From positions 1-64,000 of the forward strand of contig GG697241.1 of NCBI GenBank assembly GCA_009387755.1: 64,000 bases of DNA, read 5' to 3'. A program made the translations under genes and the position numbers. The notes under the pieces are model-generated. The model worked only from the letters and a program-made list of their open reading frames with translations, did not search any database and was not told the origin of the DNA. This DNA comes from Candidatus Micrarchaeum acidiphilum ARMAN-2. Its GTDB lineage: Archaea > Micrarchaeota > Micrarchaeia > Micrarchaeales > Micrarchaeaceae. Within the stretch, counting starts at the first letter, position 1. Each line of letters opens with the position of its first letter. Shown piece after piece: positions 42,606 to 51,612 of the stretch.

Positions 42606-43712
42606 TTATTCTTTTATGAATGTTATGGTATCGCCTTCGGCAAGTATGTGGTTCACGCCTACCCGCTGATTTCTAAACTTTACGCTGGGGCCGTTGATGT
42701 AAGCGCATTTAAGGTCGTTAAGTATTTCTGTATGGAGCTTTCTTGCCAGCAGGCCCACAGTGCAACCGCTCTTTACTATTATCGGTTCGGGGTTTTCTTT
42801 TGCCCTTGGCTTGAGGTAAACTCTCATTATTGACAGGTTTTCGTATATTGAACGCTTTAGAGCTTCTATTCCTGTCCCGTTTAGACCGCTGGTCGGCACC
42901 GTAGCGAATCCGTATCTGCTTTCGATATCCGCCTTGGCCTTTTCAAAATTTTTGTTAGTGTCGACCTTATTCAGCGCGACTATTCCAGGTATGTATGAAG
43001 ACTTCCCAGAGATTATGCCTATTAGGTCATTCCCATCCAGGTTGTCCCATATCCTTACGTTAGCATTGTAAACGCCAAAGCTGTTCAGTATCATTTTTAT
43101 TTCGTCTGCCCCGAGGTCGGACTTGTTGACGTCTATAACGATGCCTGGCGAAGTTTCGTCCGGCATTATTTGGACTGATGGCCTCTTCTTGTTTACGAAT
43201 ATCTGCAGGGCGTTGAGTTCCTTTAGCAGCATGCCGAGCTGATCTATGGAATTCACGTCTATCACGAAAACCAGCAGATCCACAACCTTCATCTGGGCTA
43301 TAACTGCCACGCCGCCCCCGTACCCTTCGTGTGCGTTTTCTATTATGCCGGGCATATCGAGAACTTGTATGTGCGCGTCATTATAGAGCATGGTGCCAGG
43401 TATTATGGTGGTTGTTGTGAATGCGTAATATCCGGTTTTCGACTTGGAATTTGCCAGCGCGTTCAATATTGTCGATTTTCCGGCGCTAGGGAAGCCCACA
43501 AGCGCCACAGTTGCATCGCCATATTTTTTGACAAAAAATCCACGGCCGTGCTTTTTCTTGCCCGCCTTTATTATGTCCTTTTTTACCGCTGCGATCTTTG
43601 ACCTGAGCGCACCGAGGTGCTTGTTTGTCGCCTTATTGTCCTTTGTCTTTGAATATTCTTCCTGTAGCTCTTCCAGTTTTGATTCGAGCTTTTCCTTGTC
43701 CTGCATTTTCAT
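42606..43712 (-). CDS. Developmentally regulated GTP-binding protein (Drg, Obg-like GTPase)
   Basis: 368 residues. N-terminal coiled coil (EELQEEYSKTKDNKAT), G domain with ALVGFPSAGKSTILNAL (G1), TTTTIIPG (G2), LDMPGII (G3), ALNKVD (G4) and a C-terminal TGS domain (EPIIVKSGCTVGLLARKLHTEI...VGVNHILAEGDTITFI). Eukaryotic and archaeal Drg proteins bind translating ribosomes and help stalled elongation. Complete relative to the family (about 365-370). ATG 43712. Confidence 0.94.
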   Translation of the reverse strand: MKMQDKEKLESKLEELQEEYSKTKDNKATNKHLGALRSKIAAVKKDIIKAGKKKHGRGFFVKKYGDATVALVGFPSAGKSTILNALANSKSKTGYYAFTTTTIIPGTMLYNDAHIQVLDMPGIIENAHEGYGGGVAVIAQMKVVDLLVFVIDVNSIDQLGMLLKELNALQIFVNKKRPSVQIMPDETSPGIVIDVNKSDLGADEIKMILNSFGVYNANVRIWDNLDGNDLIGIISGKSSYIPGIVALNKVDTNKNFEKAKADIESRYGFATVPTSGLNGTGIEALKRSIYENLSIMRVYLKPRAKENPEPIIVKSGCTVGLLARKLHTEILNDLKCAYINGPSVKFRNQRVGVNHILAEGDTITFIKE

Positions 43713-43957
43713 ACCTTGATTTATTTGTCAGCAAAATCTTATAAAGTGAATTTTTAGGGCTAAGTTTTTCAATTTTGCTGAAACCAGCATTTTCTTGGAA
43801 AATTGGTTGATTTGCATGATTTTCGGCCTGATGAATAGGTTTAATCAAAAGCTACGGCGACAGAATTTGGGTCGACGCAGACATGCTGCTTTTATGTAGG
43901 TAAAACAATTTATATCTGGATAAAATATCATGTAATATCATTAAAGATTTTATACGA

Positions 43958-43970
43958 ATATATTTAAATA
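43958..43970 (+). promoter_or_regulatory. TATA-like element for the 17-codon Lys-rich ORF
   Basis: ATATATTTAAATA, a near-ideal archaeal TATA sequence 40 bases before ATG 44010. Initiation about 25 bases downstream would leave a short leader that contains GTGAGAT as Shine-Dalgarno. Remaining bases between the Drg start (43712) and here are AT-rich and show no gene I can support. Confidence 0.55.
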
Positions 43971-44009
43971 TTTTTTATTCAATCATAACATTTGCTGAAA
44001 GTGAGATAA

Positions 44010-44063
44010 ATGGCAGCGAAAAAGTCAAAGAAGGCAAAGAAGAGTTCAAAGAAGAAGAGATAA
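44010..44063 (+). CDS. Tiny Lys-rich peptide, 17 residues (candidate)
   Basis: MAAKKSKKAKKSSKKKR: ten Lys and one Arg out of 17. It has its own strong TATA-like element, a Shine-Dalgarno (GTGAGAT) and a hairpin-plus-T-tract immediately downstream, so it looks like a complete transcription unit although very short. Similar to the Lys-rich N-terminal tail of the protein starting at 39412. Possibilities include a nucleic-acid-condensing peptide or an untranslated RNA that happens to contain this frame. No homologue is known to me. Confidence 0.45.
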   Translation: MAAKKSKKAKKSSKKKR

Positions 44064-44068
44064 ATTTT

Positions 44069-44119
44069 GGTGGCTTCACCATAATTTTGTTTTAGTTTTC
44101 TTTTTATTTTAATTTTGTT
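44069..44119 (+). terminator. Hairpin and T-rich tract after the 17-codon ORF
   Basis: GGTG-GCTT-CACC (44069-44080) is a short stem-loop followed by about 38 bases that are mostly T (runs of four and five), the usual form of archaeal U-tract terminators. It begins six bases after the tiny ORF's stop and lies before the convergent SRP54 gene, whose own minus-strand end is at 44140. Confidence 0.6.
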
Positions 44120-44139
44120 ATCTGCTATTTTTATGTTTT

Positions 44140-45435
44140 TTATGAGAGCTTGGAAAAGAAGCGCTTCATTCCGCGGTTGTTTTTTAGCATGTTGAAAGAT
44201 TTTTTCATCTTGTTGAAATCTGATAGCAGCGCGCGCACGTCCTTTTCCGTTGTGCCGCTTCCCCTGGCGACCCTTTCCGCGCGGCTTGGGTCGTGGAGCA
44301 GCTTTTCGTTCTGCCTTTCCTCCTTGGTCATTGACGATATTATCACTTTGTATTTGTTGAGCTTCGATTCGCCCTCTTCGACCAGCTCCTTTGGAACGTC
44401 CGGAGCGCCTAGCATGCCAAACACATTTTTCAGCGGGCCCATCTTGTTCAATGCCTTGAGCTGCGCGTAGAACGTTTCAAAATCGAGCTTTTCTACGTCT
44501 ATCTCGTCTTCGCTTAGATTGGCTTCCTTGACCGCCGCGCTTACATGTTCTATGAGTTTTTCTATGTTTGGTACTCCAAGCAGTTCGCCGATAAATTTTT
44601 CGGAATCGAACGGCTCTATATTGGAGATCTTCTCTCCAGTACCTATGAACATTACTGGTGCGTGCGCCGCATTTGCTGCACTCAGTGCGCCTCCGCCCTT
44701 CGCAGAGCCGTCCATTTTTGTTACTATTACTCCGCTGATTGATATTGCTTTTGCGAATTCGCGGGCCTGCCTGCCGGCAACCTGGCCTATGTCTGCGCTA
44801 ACGACAAGTACCTTTTCTTCCGGGGCGAACGCATCAGATACCCTTTTGAGCTCCTCTACCAGGTTTGCGTCAAGAGCGCTTCTGCCGCTGGTATCGCAGA
44901 TTACAACGCCCTTGCCCTTCATAGCCTCCAATCCCGACTTCACTATTTTGACCGGATCTTTGCTGTCTTTGATTCCGAAAAACGCTACGTTTGCCTGCTT
45001 TGCCAGGGTTTCGAGCTGCTGGTAGGCGGCGGGGCGTGTGACATCGCAGCATATTACGCCGGCGCTTAGCCCCCTATCCTGGTAGTATTTCGCCAGCTTG
45101 GCAGCGGTTGTTGTCTTACCTGAACCGTAGAGTCCTGCCAGCAATATGCGTTTTTTGGATATCTGGGGCTCGTAGGTCTTGCCCATCAGCTTTGTCAGTT
45201 CTTCGTATACCATATTGGTTATGTATTCGCGCGGGTCTAGGCCTGGCGGAGGCTTGCTCTTTAGCGCCTGCTCCTGTATGCTTTTGGTGAATTCCGCAAC
45301 AAGGTTTACTTCAACGTCTGCCATAAGCAGGGTTTTCTGCAGCTCCTTAGAAAATTCGCGAATCGTGTTTACGTCTATTATAGTGGAACGTGAAATTTTT
45401 GCTATTGCCTGCCTTAGGCCTTCTCCGAAGTCCAT
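44140..45435 (-). CDS. srp54: Signal recognition particle protein SRP54
   Basis: 431 residues: N domain, GTPase G domain (LLAGLYGSGKTTTAAKLAKYY, VICDTSGRSA, VTKMDGSAKGG, FIGTGEKISNIEPF) and Met-rich M domain (MTKEERQNEKLLHDPSRAERVARGSGTTEKDVRALLSDFNKMKKSF) that binds SRP RNA helix 8 and signal sequences. Ends FNMLKNNRGMKRFFSKLS. Its RNA partner is at 18957-19220. ATG 45435. Co-directional with nothing close; divergent from the glycosyltransferase gene. Confidence 0.95.
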   Translation of the reverse strand: MDFGEGLRQAIAKISRSTIIDVNTIREFSKELQKTLLMADVEVNLVAEFTKSIQEQALKSKPPPGLDPREYITNMVYEELTKLMGKTYEPQISKKRILLAGLYGSGKTTTAAKLAKYYQDRGLSAGVICCDVTRPAAYQQLETLAKQANVAFFGIKDSKDPVKIVKSGLEAMKGKGVVICDTSGRSALDANLVEELKRVSDAFAPEEKVLVVSADIGQVAGRQAREFAKAISISGVIVTKMDGSAKGGGALSAANAAHAPVMFIGTGEKISNIEPFDSEKFIGELLGVPNIEKLIEHVSAAVKEANLSEDEIDVEKLDFETFYAQLKALNKMGPLKNVFGMLGAPDVPKELVEEGESKLNKYKVIISSMTKEERQNEKLLHDPSRAERVARGSGTTEKDVRALLSDFNKMKKSFNMLKNNRGMKRFFSKLS

Positions 45436-45522
45436 TTTATCATCGCGCTGCGCTTATATAGGTTATTGACAAAGTATTAAAACACGGTTAAGTTTATTAG
45501 ATATAATACCATAAATGATTTT

Positions 45523-46662
45523 ATGGATATCGCAATAACACAGGCAAACCTTACCATGAAGGGTGGGGCCGAAAAGATAGTGCTCAAGATGGCTCAGCAC
45601 TACAAAGCCAAGATATACACCGCCGAATACGATAAGAACGCAACGTTTCCGGAATTTTCGGATCTTGATGTTGAGGTTATAGGTACCAAAGCCGCGGCCA
45701 AAATTTTACCGTACAGCAGGGCTACGCAAGGCCTCGATTATGGCATGTCTTTTTACAGGTTCGTAATCAAAGAGGACTATGACGTGATAAATGCCCACAT
45801 AGCGCCCAGCCATTGGATAAGGAACAGCAATGAACGCGTTGTATGGTATTGCCACACCCCGCTAAGAGAGCTATATGATCTTTACGCTTACAGGCAGAAA
45901 TTCAGGAAGGTGTGGAGCAGACCGGTTTACAAGGTAGGCGCATCATTTGTCAGGAAAATGGATTACGGAGTTGTAAAGAAAATAGAGTTCATATTTGCAA
46001 ACAGCGAAAATACCAGAGGCAGGATAAAGAAGTATTTCGGGAGAGATGATGCAGTGGTACTTAATGGCGCGGTAGATTATCAGAACTATTTGGATAGGGG
46101 CAATGACAAGTACTTCCTCTATCCAGCGCGTATCTCTCCAAACAAAAGGCAGGATTACGCAATAAGGGCTTTTGAAATATTTAGGAGGATTTCCAAATCC
46201 AAGGGCTACCGCCTAATCCTGGTCGGGCCTGTGTCGAAGGACAGCTTCTATCAGGAATACTATCGTAAGGTCATTGAGAGTTCCAGGGCGACGAAAGGAA
46301 TAGAGGTAATGACCGAGGTAAACGATAAAGAGCTTATTGACCTGTACTCTAGGTGCACTGCGGTTATTTATCCGCCGCTGAACGAGGATTACGGGCTGGT
46401 GCCGCTGGAGGCGATGGCGAGCAGAAAGCCGATAATCGCGGTTAACGAAGGCGGTCCGCGTGAGACGGTTGTAGACGGGAAAACAGGGTTTCTGACAGGT
46501 AGCGAAGAGGAGATGGCCAGGCGTATGGCAATGGTTGCCGAGAACGATGACCTGGCCGCAAAATTGGGTAGGGCGGGCCGCGCTCACGTCAAGAAAAATT
46601 ACTCATGGGACCGATTCTTCGAAAGTTTTGAAAAGGAAGCAAGAAAAGTAGCAAAAATGTAA
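45523..46662 (+). CDS. GT4-family glycosyltransferase
   Basis: 379 residues, GT-B fold. N-terminal domain [27 protein letters not shown] with the GGAE acceptor loop; C-terminal domain with [27 protein letters not shown], and the nucleotide-sugar site [37 protein letters not shown], where the Ex7E pair spans E and LEAM. Transfers sugars from UDP/GDP donors, probably to lipids, surface glycans or glycoproteins such as those encoded around 3.9 and 35.5 kb. No neighbouring glycan cluster. Confidence 0.88.
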   Translation: [379 protein letters not shown]

Positions 46663-46665
46663 TAT

Positions 46666-46923
46666 CTACTTTGCCGGAGGATTTATAGAAAGGACGTACT
46701 TTGAAAGCACCTTTGCCGCATATGCGAGCACCTTTTTTATGTTGGCCTCGGTGTTCGAGCCGGTGCATATCATTTTGCCATTTTTAAATAGTATTATGAC
46801 GGCCTTTGGTTCGGCTATCCTGAATATGGCGCCTGGAAACTGCTCTGGCTCATAGTCGACTGCTTTTACGTCCTTGGAAAGCGCGTAAAGGTCTATTGTT
46901 GCATGAAGATCCGCGCTTACCAC
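46666..46923 (-). CDS. TATA-binding-protein domain, single repeat with disrupted N-terminus
   Basis: 85 residues from GTG 46923, with the hallmark TBP text AVDYEPEQFPGAIFRIAEPKAVIILFKNGKMICTGSNTEANIKKVL split over one repeat. A normal TBP is about 180-190 residues with two such repeats; only one is present, most like the second. The frame continues upstream of GTG for 26 codons (PKINIQNIV precedes VSADL, as in TBPs) but contains no ATG/GTG/TTG. An ATG at 46988 in the neighbouring frame would connect to it by one extra A in the CCCAAAAGC run near 46972. So the gene is either frameshifted, mis-sequenced, or starts late. Two copies would need to dimerise to form a saddle. Confidence 0.8.
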   Translation of the reverse strand: MVSADLHATIDLYALSKDVKAVDYEPEQFPGAIFRIAEPKAVIILFKNGKMICTGSNTEANIKKVLAYAAKVLSKYVLSINPPAK

Positions 46924-47078
46924 TATATTCTGTATGTTTATTTTAGGTTCGGGTATATCTTGTGGACCTGTGCTTTTGGGTTTCTCATTTTTAGGCGTTT
47001 AACCACCGTAATAAAAATTACTAAATAAAATAGGGTAGAAAGGTATAAATACATGATAATCTGCGCGGTTGATATTAT

Positions 47079-48191
47079 ATGGAAAAGGAAATCGTTATAG
47101 TTGGGGCGGGCAGCGCCGGACTTATGCTTTCCATAGAACTAGCCAGGAGGGGCATACATTCCACAGTATACGAAAGAAAGCGCAGAGTAGACGATGGTGT
47201 AGAAAAGGCATCAGGCATACTATCCAAAAATGGCCTGGATAGGATGGAGCTTGAGTACAGAACTAGCATAATAAATGATCTTTACGGCGCAGACATATTC
47301 GCAGGCAATGAAAAACTGGCAGTTATGGCAAAATCGGTTGTGGCGTACGTAGTCGACAGAAAGAAATTCATAAATTTATTTTACAGCGCGGCAAAGGAGG
47401 CGGGGGTTGATGTGTTATTGGGCAGGGAATTGAACAGGGAAACGTTGGTAGACATGGCGGGTAGAGGCGATAAAATAATAGTCGGCGCGGATGGCGCGCT
47501 TTCACATGTGGCCAGCGCGTTCGGTTTTCCGCCTATTCACAGATTTGTACTCACATACAAAGCCGAATTTGATGGCGCATTAGTAGAAGACCCCAAGAAG
47601 GTTGGGGTCTACGTAGGGGAGAGGTATATAAAGGGTTTCTTTGGCTGGATGGTGCCCTATGGCAAAAGCATAGCCGAAGTCGGGATTGGCATAGACAGCA
47701 GCGCGAAGAAAAGCAGTGCGGTCGTTTTTGATTCGTTCTTGAAAAACAGCAGCATATCCAATATTATTTCTGGCTCTAGGAAGATAGCTGGACATGCGAG
47801 CATAATACCACTAGAGGTAAGGAAAAAAACAGTTTTGGGAAACGTGATGCTTTTAGGAGACGCTGCAGGTCAGGTAAAGGCCACCACGGGAGGAGGCATA
47901 ATATTCGGGATCCTCTGTGCCAAGATCGCAGCAGAATCGATAGCTAAAAAATTGGGCGGCAGAGAGCCGCTGGGCGAGTATGAGAGAAGATGGAGGGCGC
48001 TGTACGGAGCAGATTTAAAAATGCACAACATGATACACTCTTATTATTCGTTCTTAAATTCCATAGGCCCCAGAAACTCCGGTTATTTCATAAAATTTCT
48101 GAAGGCGCTTGGAGTTGGCGAATTCTTGAGCAAGCATGGGGATATGGACAGTCCGAAGGCCATGCTTAAGCGCGTATTTATAAGAAAGTAG
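47079..48191 (+). CDS. Geranylgeranyl reductase-family FAD flavoprotein
   Basis: 370 residues. The FAD-binding GAGSAGLMLSIELARRGI Rossmann loop is at the N-terminus, then the family motif GVGxGDAAG-like LLGDAAGQVKATTGGGIIFGI where FAD pyrophosphate and substrate meet, and YxWxFP-like FFGWMVPYGKSIAEVGIG in the substrate domain. In archaea such enzymes saturate the isoprenoid chains of membrane lipids (digeranylgeranylglycerophospholipid reductase) or of quinones. Alone in the region; convergent with the aminotransferase operon. Confidence 0.87.
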   Translation: MEKEIVIVGAGSAGLMLSIELARRGIHSTVYERKRRVDDGVEKASGILSKNGLDRMELEYRTSIINDLYGADIFAGNEKLAVMAKSVVAYVVDRKKFINLFYSAAKEAGVDVLLGRELNRETLVDMAGRGDKIIVGADGALSHVASAFGFPPIHRFVLTYKAEFDGALVEDPKKVGVYVGERYIKGFFGWMVPYGKSIAEVGIGIDSSAKKSSAVVFDSFLKNSSISNIISGSRKIAGHASIIPLEVRKKTVLGNVMLLGDAAGQVKATTGGGIIFGILCAKIAAESIAKKLGGREPLGEYERRWRALYGADLKMHNMIHSYYSFLNSIGPRNSGYFIKFLKALGVGEFLSKHGDMDSPKAMLKRVFIRK

Positions 48192-49505
48192 CTATTTTGA
48201 GCAGACGCTCTTGAATGATGCTTCCAGTATGTTCAGACCTTTTTCCATTGCGCCCTTGCTTACTGTAAGCGGTGGTATTATTCTTATGGATGATGCACCT
48301 GCAGGAAGCATTATTAAGCCGTTGTTGAACGATTCCTCTAGGATTCTTGACCTTTCTTTTATACCGGGCTCCTTGGTTTTTCTGTCCTTGACTATTTCTA
48401 TGCCTATCATGAGCCCTATGCCACGTACGTCGCCTATTATCTCGTATTTTTCCTGCATCTCCCTAAGGCGTTTCATTATCGCTTTGCCCTTCTCTACTAC
48501 TAGCTTGTGCAGCACCGCCTTGTTTTTTATAACATAATCGATAGACGCGTTAGCGGCCGCTACTGAGACCAGGTTCCCGCCAAACGTGTTTGCATGAGCG
48601 CCTGCGGGTATGTCGCCGAGTTCCTTGCTTACCGCCGTGACACCCATTGGGAAACCTCCAGCTATGGATTTTGCCATTGTGTACATGTCGGCAGTAACTC
48701 CGAAGTTTTCAAGCGCTAAGAACTTGCCTGTACGCATGTAGCCCGACTGCACCTCGTCGGCAACCATGAGTATTCCGTACTCGTCTAGCACCTTTTTCAG
48801 CTCCTTGAAATAATCCAGGGGTGGAACCACGTAGCCGCCCTCGCCCTGTATCGGCTCTATGAAGAATGCGGCTATCTCCTTCGGATCAACCTCTTTCGAC
48901 AGTGGATATTTCTTTATATAGTCTATGCATGCAAAGCCGCAGCCGGGATATTTCTCGTTGAAAGGGCACCTGTAGCAGTATGGAAACGGCACGTGTATGG
49001 AATTCGGGAACGGACCAAAATGGCTTCTTTGAATAGACTTCGATGCAGTAAGCCCGAGGGCGCCCTTAGTCCTGCCGTGGAATGCATTATAAAAAGCCAT
49101 TGTATACTGCTTCCCTGTCATTACGTTGGAAAATTTTAACGCAGCTTCGTTTGCCTCAGTGCCTGAATTTGACAGGAACAGCTTGCCGTAGCCGCGCGGA
49201 AGCATGCTGATCAGCTTTCTTGCAAATATGGTCGGAAGTTCGGCATAATAGTCCGTGAATGCAGGATGTATTAACTTGTCTATTTGGGCCTTTGCCGCTT
49301 CGCGTATCCTTGCGTTGGCATTTACTCCAAGATTGTAGACAGATATGAAGCTTGAGAAGTCTATAAACTTGTTACCATCAAGGTCGTAGACAAAGTCGCC
49401 GTCACCATGATCCGCCACAAATGGGAAGTCTTCTTTTGTGGTCGTCAAGAAAAGCTTCTTGTCATTCGCTATCACATTCTGGGTCCTTTTAGATATCTTT
49501 ATCAT
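48192..49505 (-). CDS. Class III PLP-dependent aminotransferase
   Basis: 437 residues, acetylornithine/4-aminobutyrate aminotransferase-like fold. SNSGTEANEAALKFS (PLP phosphate), AFHGRTKGALGLTASK, EPIQGEGGYVVPP, VADEVQSGYMRTGK and the Lys of TMAKSIAGGFPMG bind PLP. The sequence has a Cys cluster (CYRCPFNEKYPGCGFACIDY) seen in archaeal members related to broad-range amino-acid racemases/aminotransferases, so exact substrate is uncertain. ATG 49505 overlaps the stop of AcdA (ATGA), so it is the last gene of an operon with the ADP-forming acyl-CoA synthetase, consistent with amino-acid degradation. Confidence 0.88.
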   Translation of the reverse strand: MIKISKRTQNVIANDKKLFLTTTKEDFPFVADHGDGDFVYDLDGNKFIDFSSFISVYNLGVNANARIREAAKAQIDKLIHPAFTDYYAELPTIFARKLISMLPRGYGKLFLSNSGTEANEAALKFSNVMTGKQYTMAFYNAFHGRTKGALGLTASKSIQRSHFGPFPNSIHVPFPYCYRCPFNEKYPGCGFACIDYIKKYPLSKEVDPKEIAAFFIEPIQGEGGYVVPPLDYFKELKKVLDEYGILMVADEVQSGYMRTGKFLALENFGVTADMYTMAKSIAGGFPMGVTAVSKELGDIPAGAHANTFGGNLVSVAAANASIDYVIKNKAVLHKLVVEKGKAIMKRLREMQEKYEIIGDVRGIGLMIGIEIVKDRKTKEPGIKERSRILEESFNNGLIMLPAGASSIRIIPPLTVSKGAMEKGLNILEASFKSVCSK

Positions 49506-50941
49506 TTTCCCATCCTATGCAGGTATTTAGAATAGCTTATCAGGGCAGCCAGCGCTCTCGAAGCAGTGTTAGGGGAATCGTATACAGGTATGCCTGAGCG
49601 CTCCATCATCATCTTGTGCACACCCGTATAGGACCCGCCTATGCTTACGACGACCATCGGCTTTTCCATGGTGGTGCCGTAGTGTATCAGTGTGGATGCG
49701 ACACGCGAATCTGCCCCAGGAGTCTGAAACAGCGTTATCGCCATTATCGCGTCTATGTTTTGGTCCTTTGATATTATGTCCAGGGTTGCGGAAAACCTTT
49801 TGTCATCGGCATCTCCGGCCATGTCTATGGGCATGTTCACGCCCACGATAGGCGGCAGGGCCTTCTTCAACGCCTTTTTGGACTCTTCGGAGAGCTCTGC
49901 AAGCTGCAGCCCATTTGAATACAGGGAGTCGGTTCCGACTACACCGACCCCGCCGCCATTCGTCATTATTGCAACCCTATTGCCGGTGCATTTCGGCTGC
50001 GAGACAAATATTTTTGAGAATGACACAAAGTCCTGAATGTCGTCGGCCCTTATTAACCCGAACTGCCTGAATACGGCATCGTATGCTTCATAGCTGCCTG
50101 CGAGCGAGGCGGTATGCGAATGCGCGGCCTTTGACCCTGCCTCGGTTCTGCCGCCTTTTAGTACCACTATGGGTTTTTTCAACGTTGCTTTTTTGGCTGC
50201 CTCTATGAATGCGCGGCCTCTTTTAACGCCTTCTATATAGTATAGGATGACTTTTGTGTCTTCATCTTTGGCTAGATAATTCAGTATGTCTGTTTCGTCT
50301 ATTACCGAAGCGTTTCCATACGATATGAACTTTGAAAGGCCAAAGCCCTCGTTGGCTATTATGTCTAGCGTGGAACTCCCTACCGCGCCGCTTTGTGATA
50401 CGAAACTTACTCCGCCTATGCTTGGCCTGTCTATCTTGAATGTGGGAAGGAACAGCGTGTCAACCCGCGACTTAAGGTCCATTACACCGAGGCAGTTAGG
50501 TCCCAGCAGAGGTATCTTGTACTTATTTGCAAGGTCTATGAGCTCCTGCTCAAGCTTTACCTCGCCGATTTCTGCGTAGCCGCTGCTCACTACGACAATG
50601 CTCTTTACCCCAGCCTTATGGCATTCTGTAATCAATTCTGATGTAAATTTTGCGGGTATTGCAATCACTGCCAGGTCTATTGGTTTCTTTATTTCGGTAA
50701 TGTTGCGGTACGATTCTAAGCCGAGAATTTTCCCGGAGGCGTTTGCATTGACCGGATACAGCTTGCCCGAATATCCGACGTCGAGATAGTTCTGCAGTAT
50801 TACATGGCCTACCTTGTCAGGATTTTGTGACGCGCCCACGATTGCCACACTCTTGGGGTTCATCATTATGGCAAGCCCCTCTACCTTATCAGCATCGCTC
50901 AGAATGCCATGATTTTCATGTTTGACGATATTGGATGCCAT
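49502..50941 (-). CDS. acdA: ADP-forming acyl/acetyl-CoA synthetase subunit alpha
   Basis: 479 residues. CoA-binding Rossmann domain (SVAIVGASQNPDKVGHVILQNY), the phosphohistidine-carrying ligase domains with SSGYAEIG, GPNCLGVMD and KGGRTEAGSKAAHSHTASLAGS, the last holding the His used for phosphoryl transfer. Converts acyl-CoA, ADP and phosphate to the acid, ATP and CoA, the main substrate-level ATP step of peptide-fermenting archaea. Follows the beta subunit gene on the same strand with five bases between. Confidence 0.94.
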   Translation of the reverse strand: MASNIVKHENHGILSDADKVEGLAIMMNPKSVAIVGASQNPDKVGHVILQNYLDVGYSGKLYPVNANASGKILGLESYRNITEIKKPIDLAVIAIPAKFTSELITECHKAGVKSIVVVSSGYAEIGEVKLEQELIDLANKYKIPLLGPNCLGVMDLKSRVDTLFLPTFKIDRPSIGGVSFVSQSGAVGSSTLDIIANEGFGLSKFISYGNASVIDETDILNYLAKDEDTKVILYYIEGVKRGRAFIEAAKKATLKKPIVVLKGGRTEAGSKAAHSHTASLAGSYEAYDAVFRQFGLIRADDIQDFVSFSKIFVSQPKCTGNRVAIMTNGGGVGVVGTDSLYSNGLQLAELSEESKKALKKALPPIVGVNMPIDMAGDADDKRFSATLDIISKDQNIDAIMAITLFQTPGADSRVASTLIHYGTTMEKPMVVVSIGGSYTGVHKMMMERSGIPVYDSPNTASRALAALISYSKYLHRMGK

Positions 50942-50946
50942 TATGA

Positions 50947-51582
50947 TTACCTCATTAGCCTAAGGTCTACTGCACAATAGCCGCCTTCGTATATTATTAC
51001 CGGATTAAGGTCCAGCTCCTCTATTTCCTTGTGATCCAATATGAATTTCGAAACCTTTAGCAGGAGACCTGTAAGCATTTTCCTAGACTGCTCGTCAGGG
51101 GCGATTATTTTGCCGGACTTTAGCTGGTCTAGCATTTCATTTGCGTCGTATTCGCCTATTGGGCATACGCGAATGGCAACGTCCTTGAACGTCTCGACAT
51201 ATATGCCGCCCAGCCCGACAAGGATAAGCTTGCCGAATTGCTCGTCAGTCTTGCCGCCCACTATGATTTCCTTGTCGCCTTTTACCATCTTCTGGACGAG
51301 TATTTTGTAGGGCTTTATTTTCTGCGCCTTTGCCGAAAGATCTTCAAATGCGCCCTCTATGTCTGCAGGTTTTGATAGCCCGAGCCTTACTAGTCCGCTT
51401 TTTGACTTGTGCAGCGCCTTTTCCGAGATTACCTTCATTGCAAGGGGTTCTCCTCCGTTAGAAAATTCAATCGCGTCTTTGGCGCTGGTCACGTATTTTG
51501 CTTCGGCAGCTTTGATTCCGTATGCACCGAGCATCTTGTAAGCTTCAACGTAGTCTACGAGTTTGCCTGACAATATATCCAC
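50947..51582 (-). CDS. acdB: ADP-forming acyl/acetyl-CoA synthetase subunit beta
   Basis: 211 residues, ATP-grasp domain: EAYKMLGAYGIKAAEAKYV, EPLAMKVISEKALHKSKSGLVRLGL, EIIVGGKTDEQFGKLILVGLGGIYVETFKDVAIRVCPI and the C-terminal LDLNPVIIYEGG. Binds ADP and the phosphohistidine of the alpha subunit. First gene of the acdB-acdA-aminotransferase operon. Length close to the separate archaeal beta subunit (about 230). Confidence 0.93.
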   Translation of the reverse strand: MDILSGKLVDYVEAYKMLGAYGIKAAEAKYVTSAKDAIEFSNGGEPLAMKVISEKALHKSKSGLVRLGLSKPADIEGAFEDLSAKAQKIKPYKILVQKMVKGDKEIIVGGKTDEQFGKLILVGLGGIYVETFKDVAIRVCPIGEYDANEMLDQLKSGKIIAPDEQSRKMLTGLLLKVSKFILDHKEIEELDLNPVIIYEGGYCAVDLRLMR

Positions 51583-51612
51583 CTATTATTAAACTTTGAT
51601 TGGCCGACGACA

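Noticed and set aside
43633-43957. C/D-box sRNA or small gene in the Drg-SRP54 gap
   Set aside because: One TGATGA-like box is present near 43828, but no convincing D box, terminal stem or conserved frame accompanies it.
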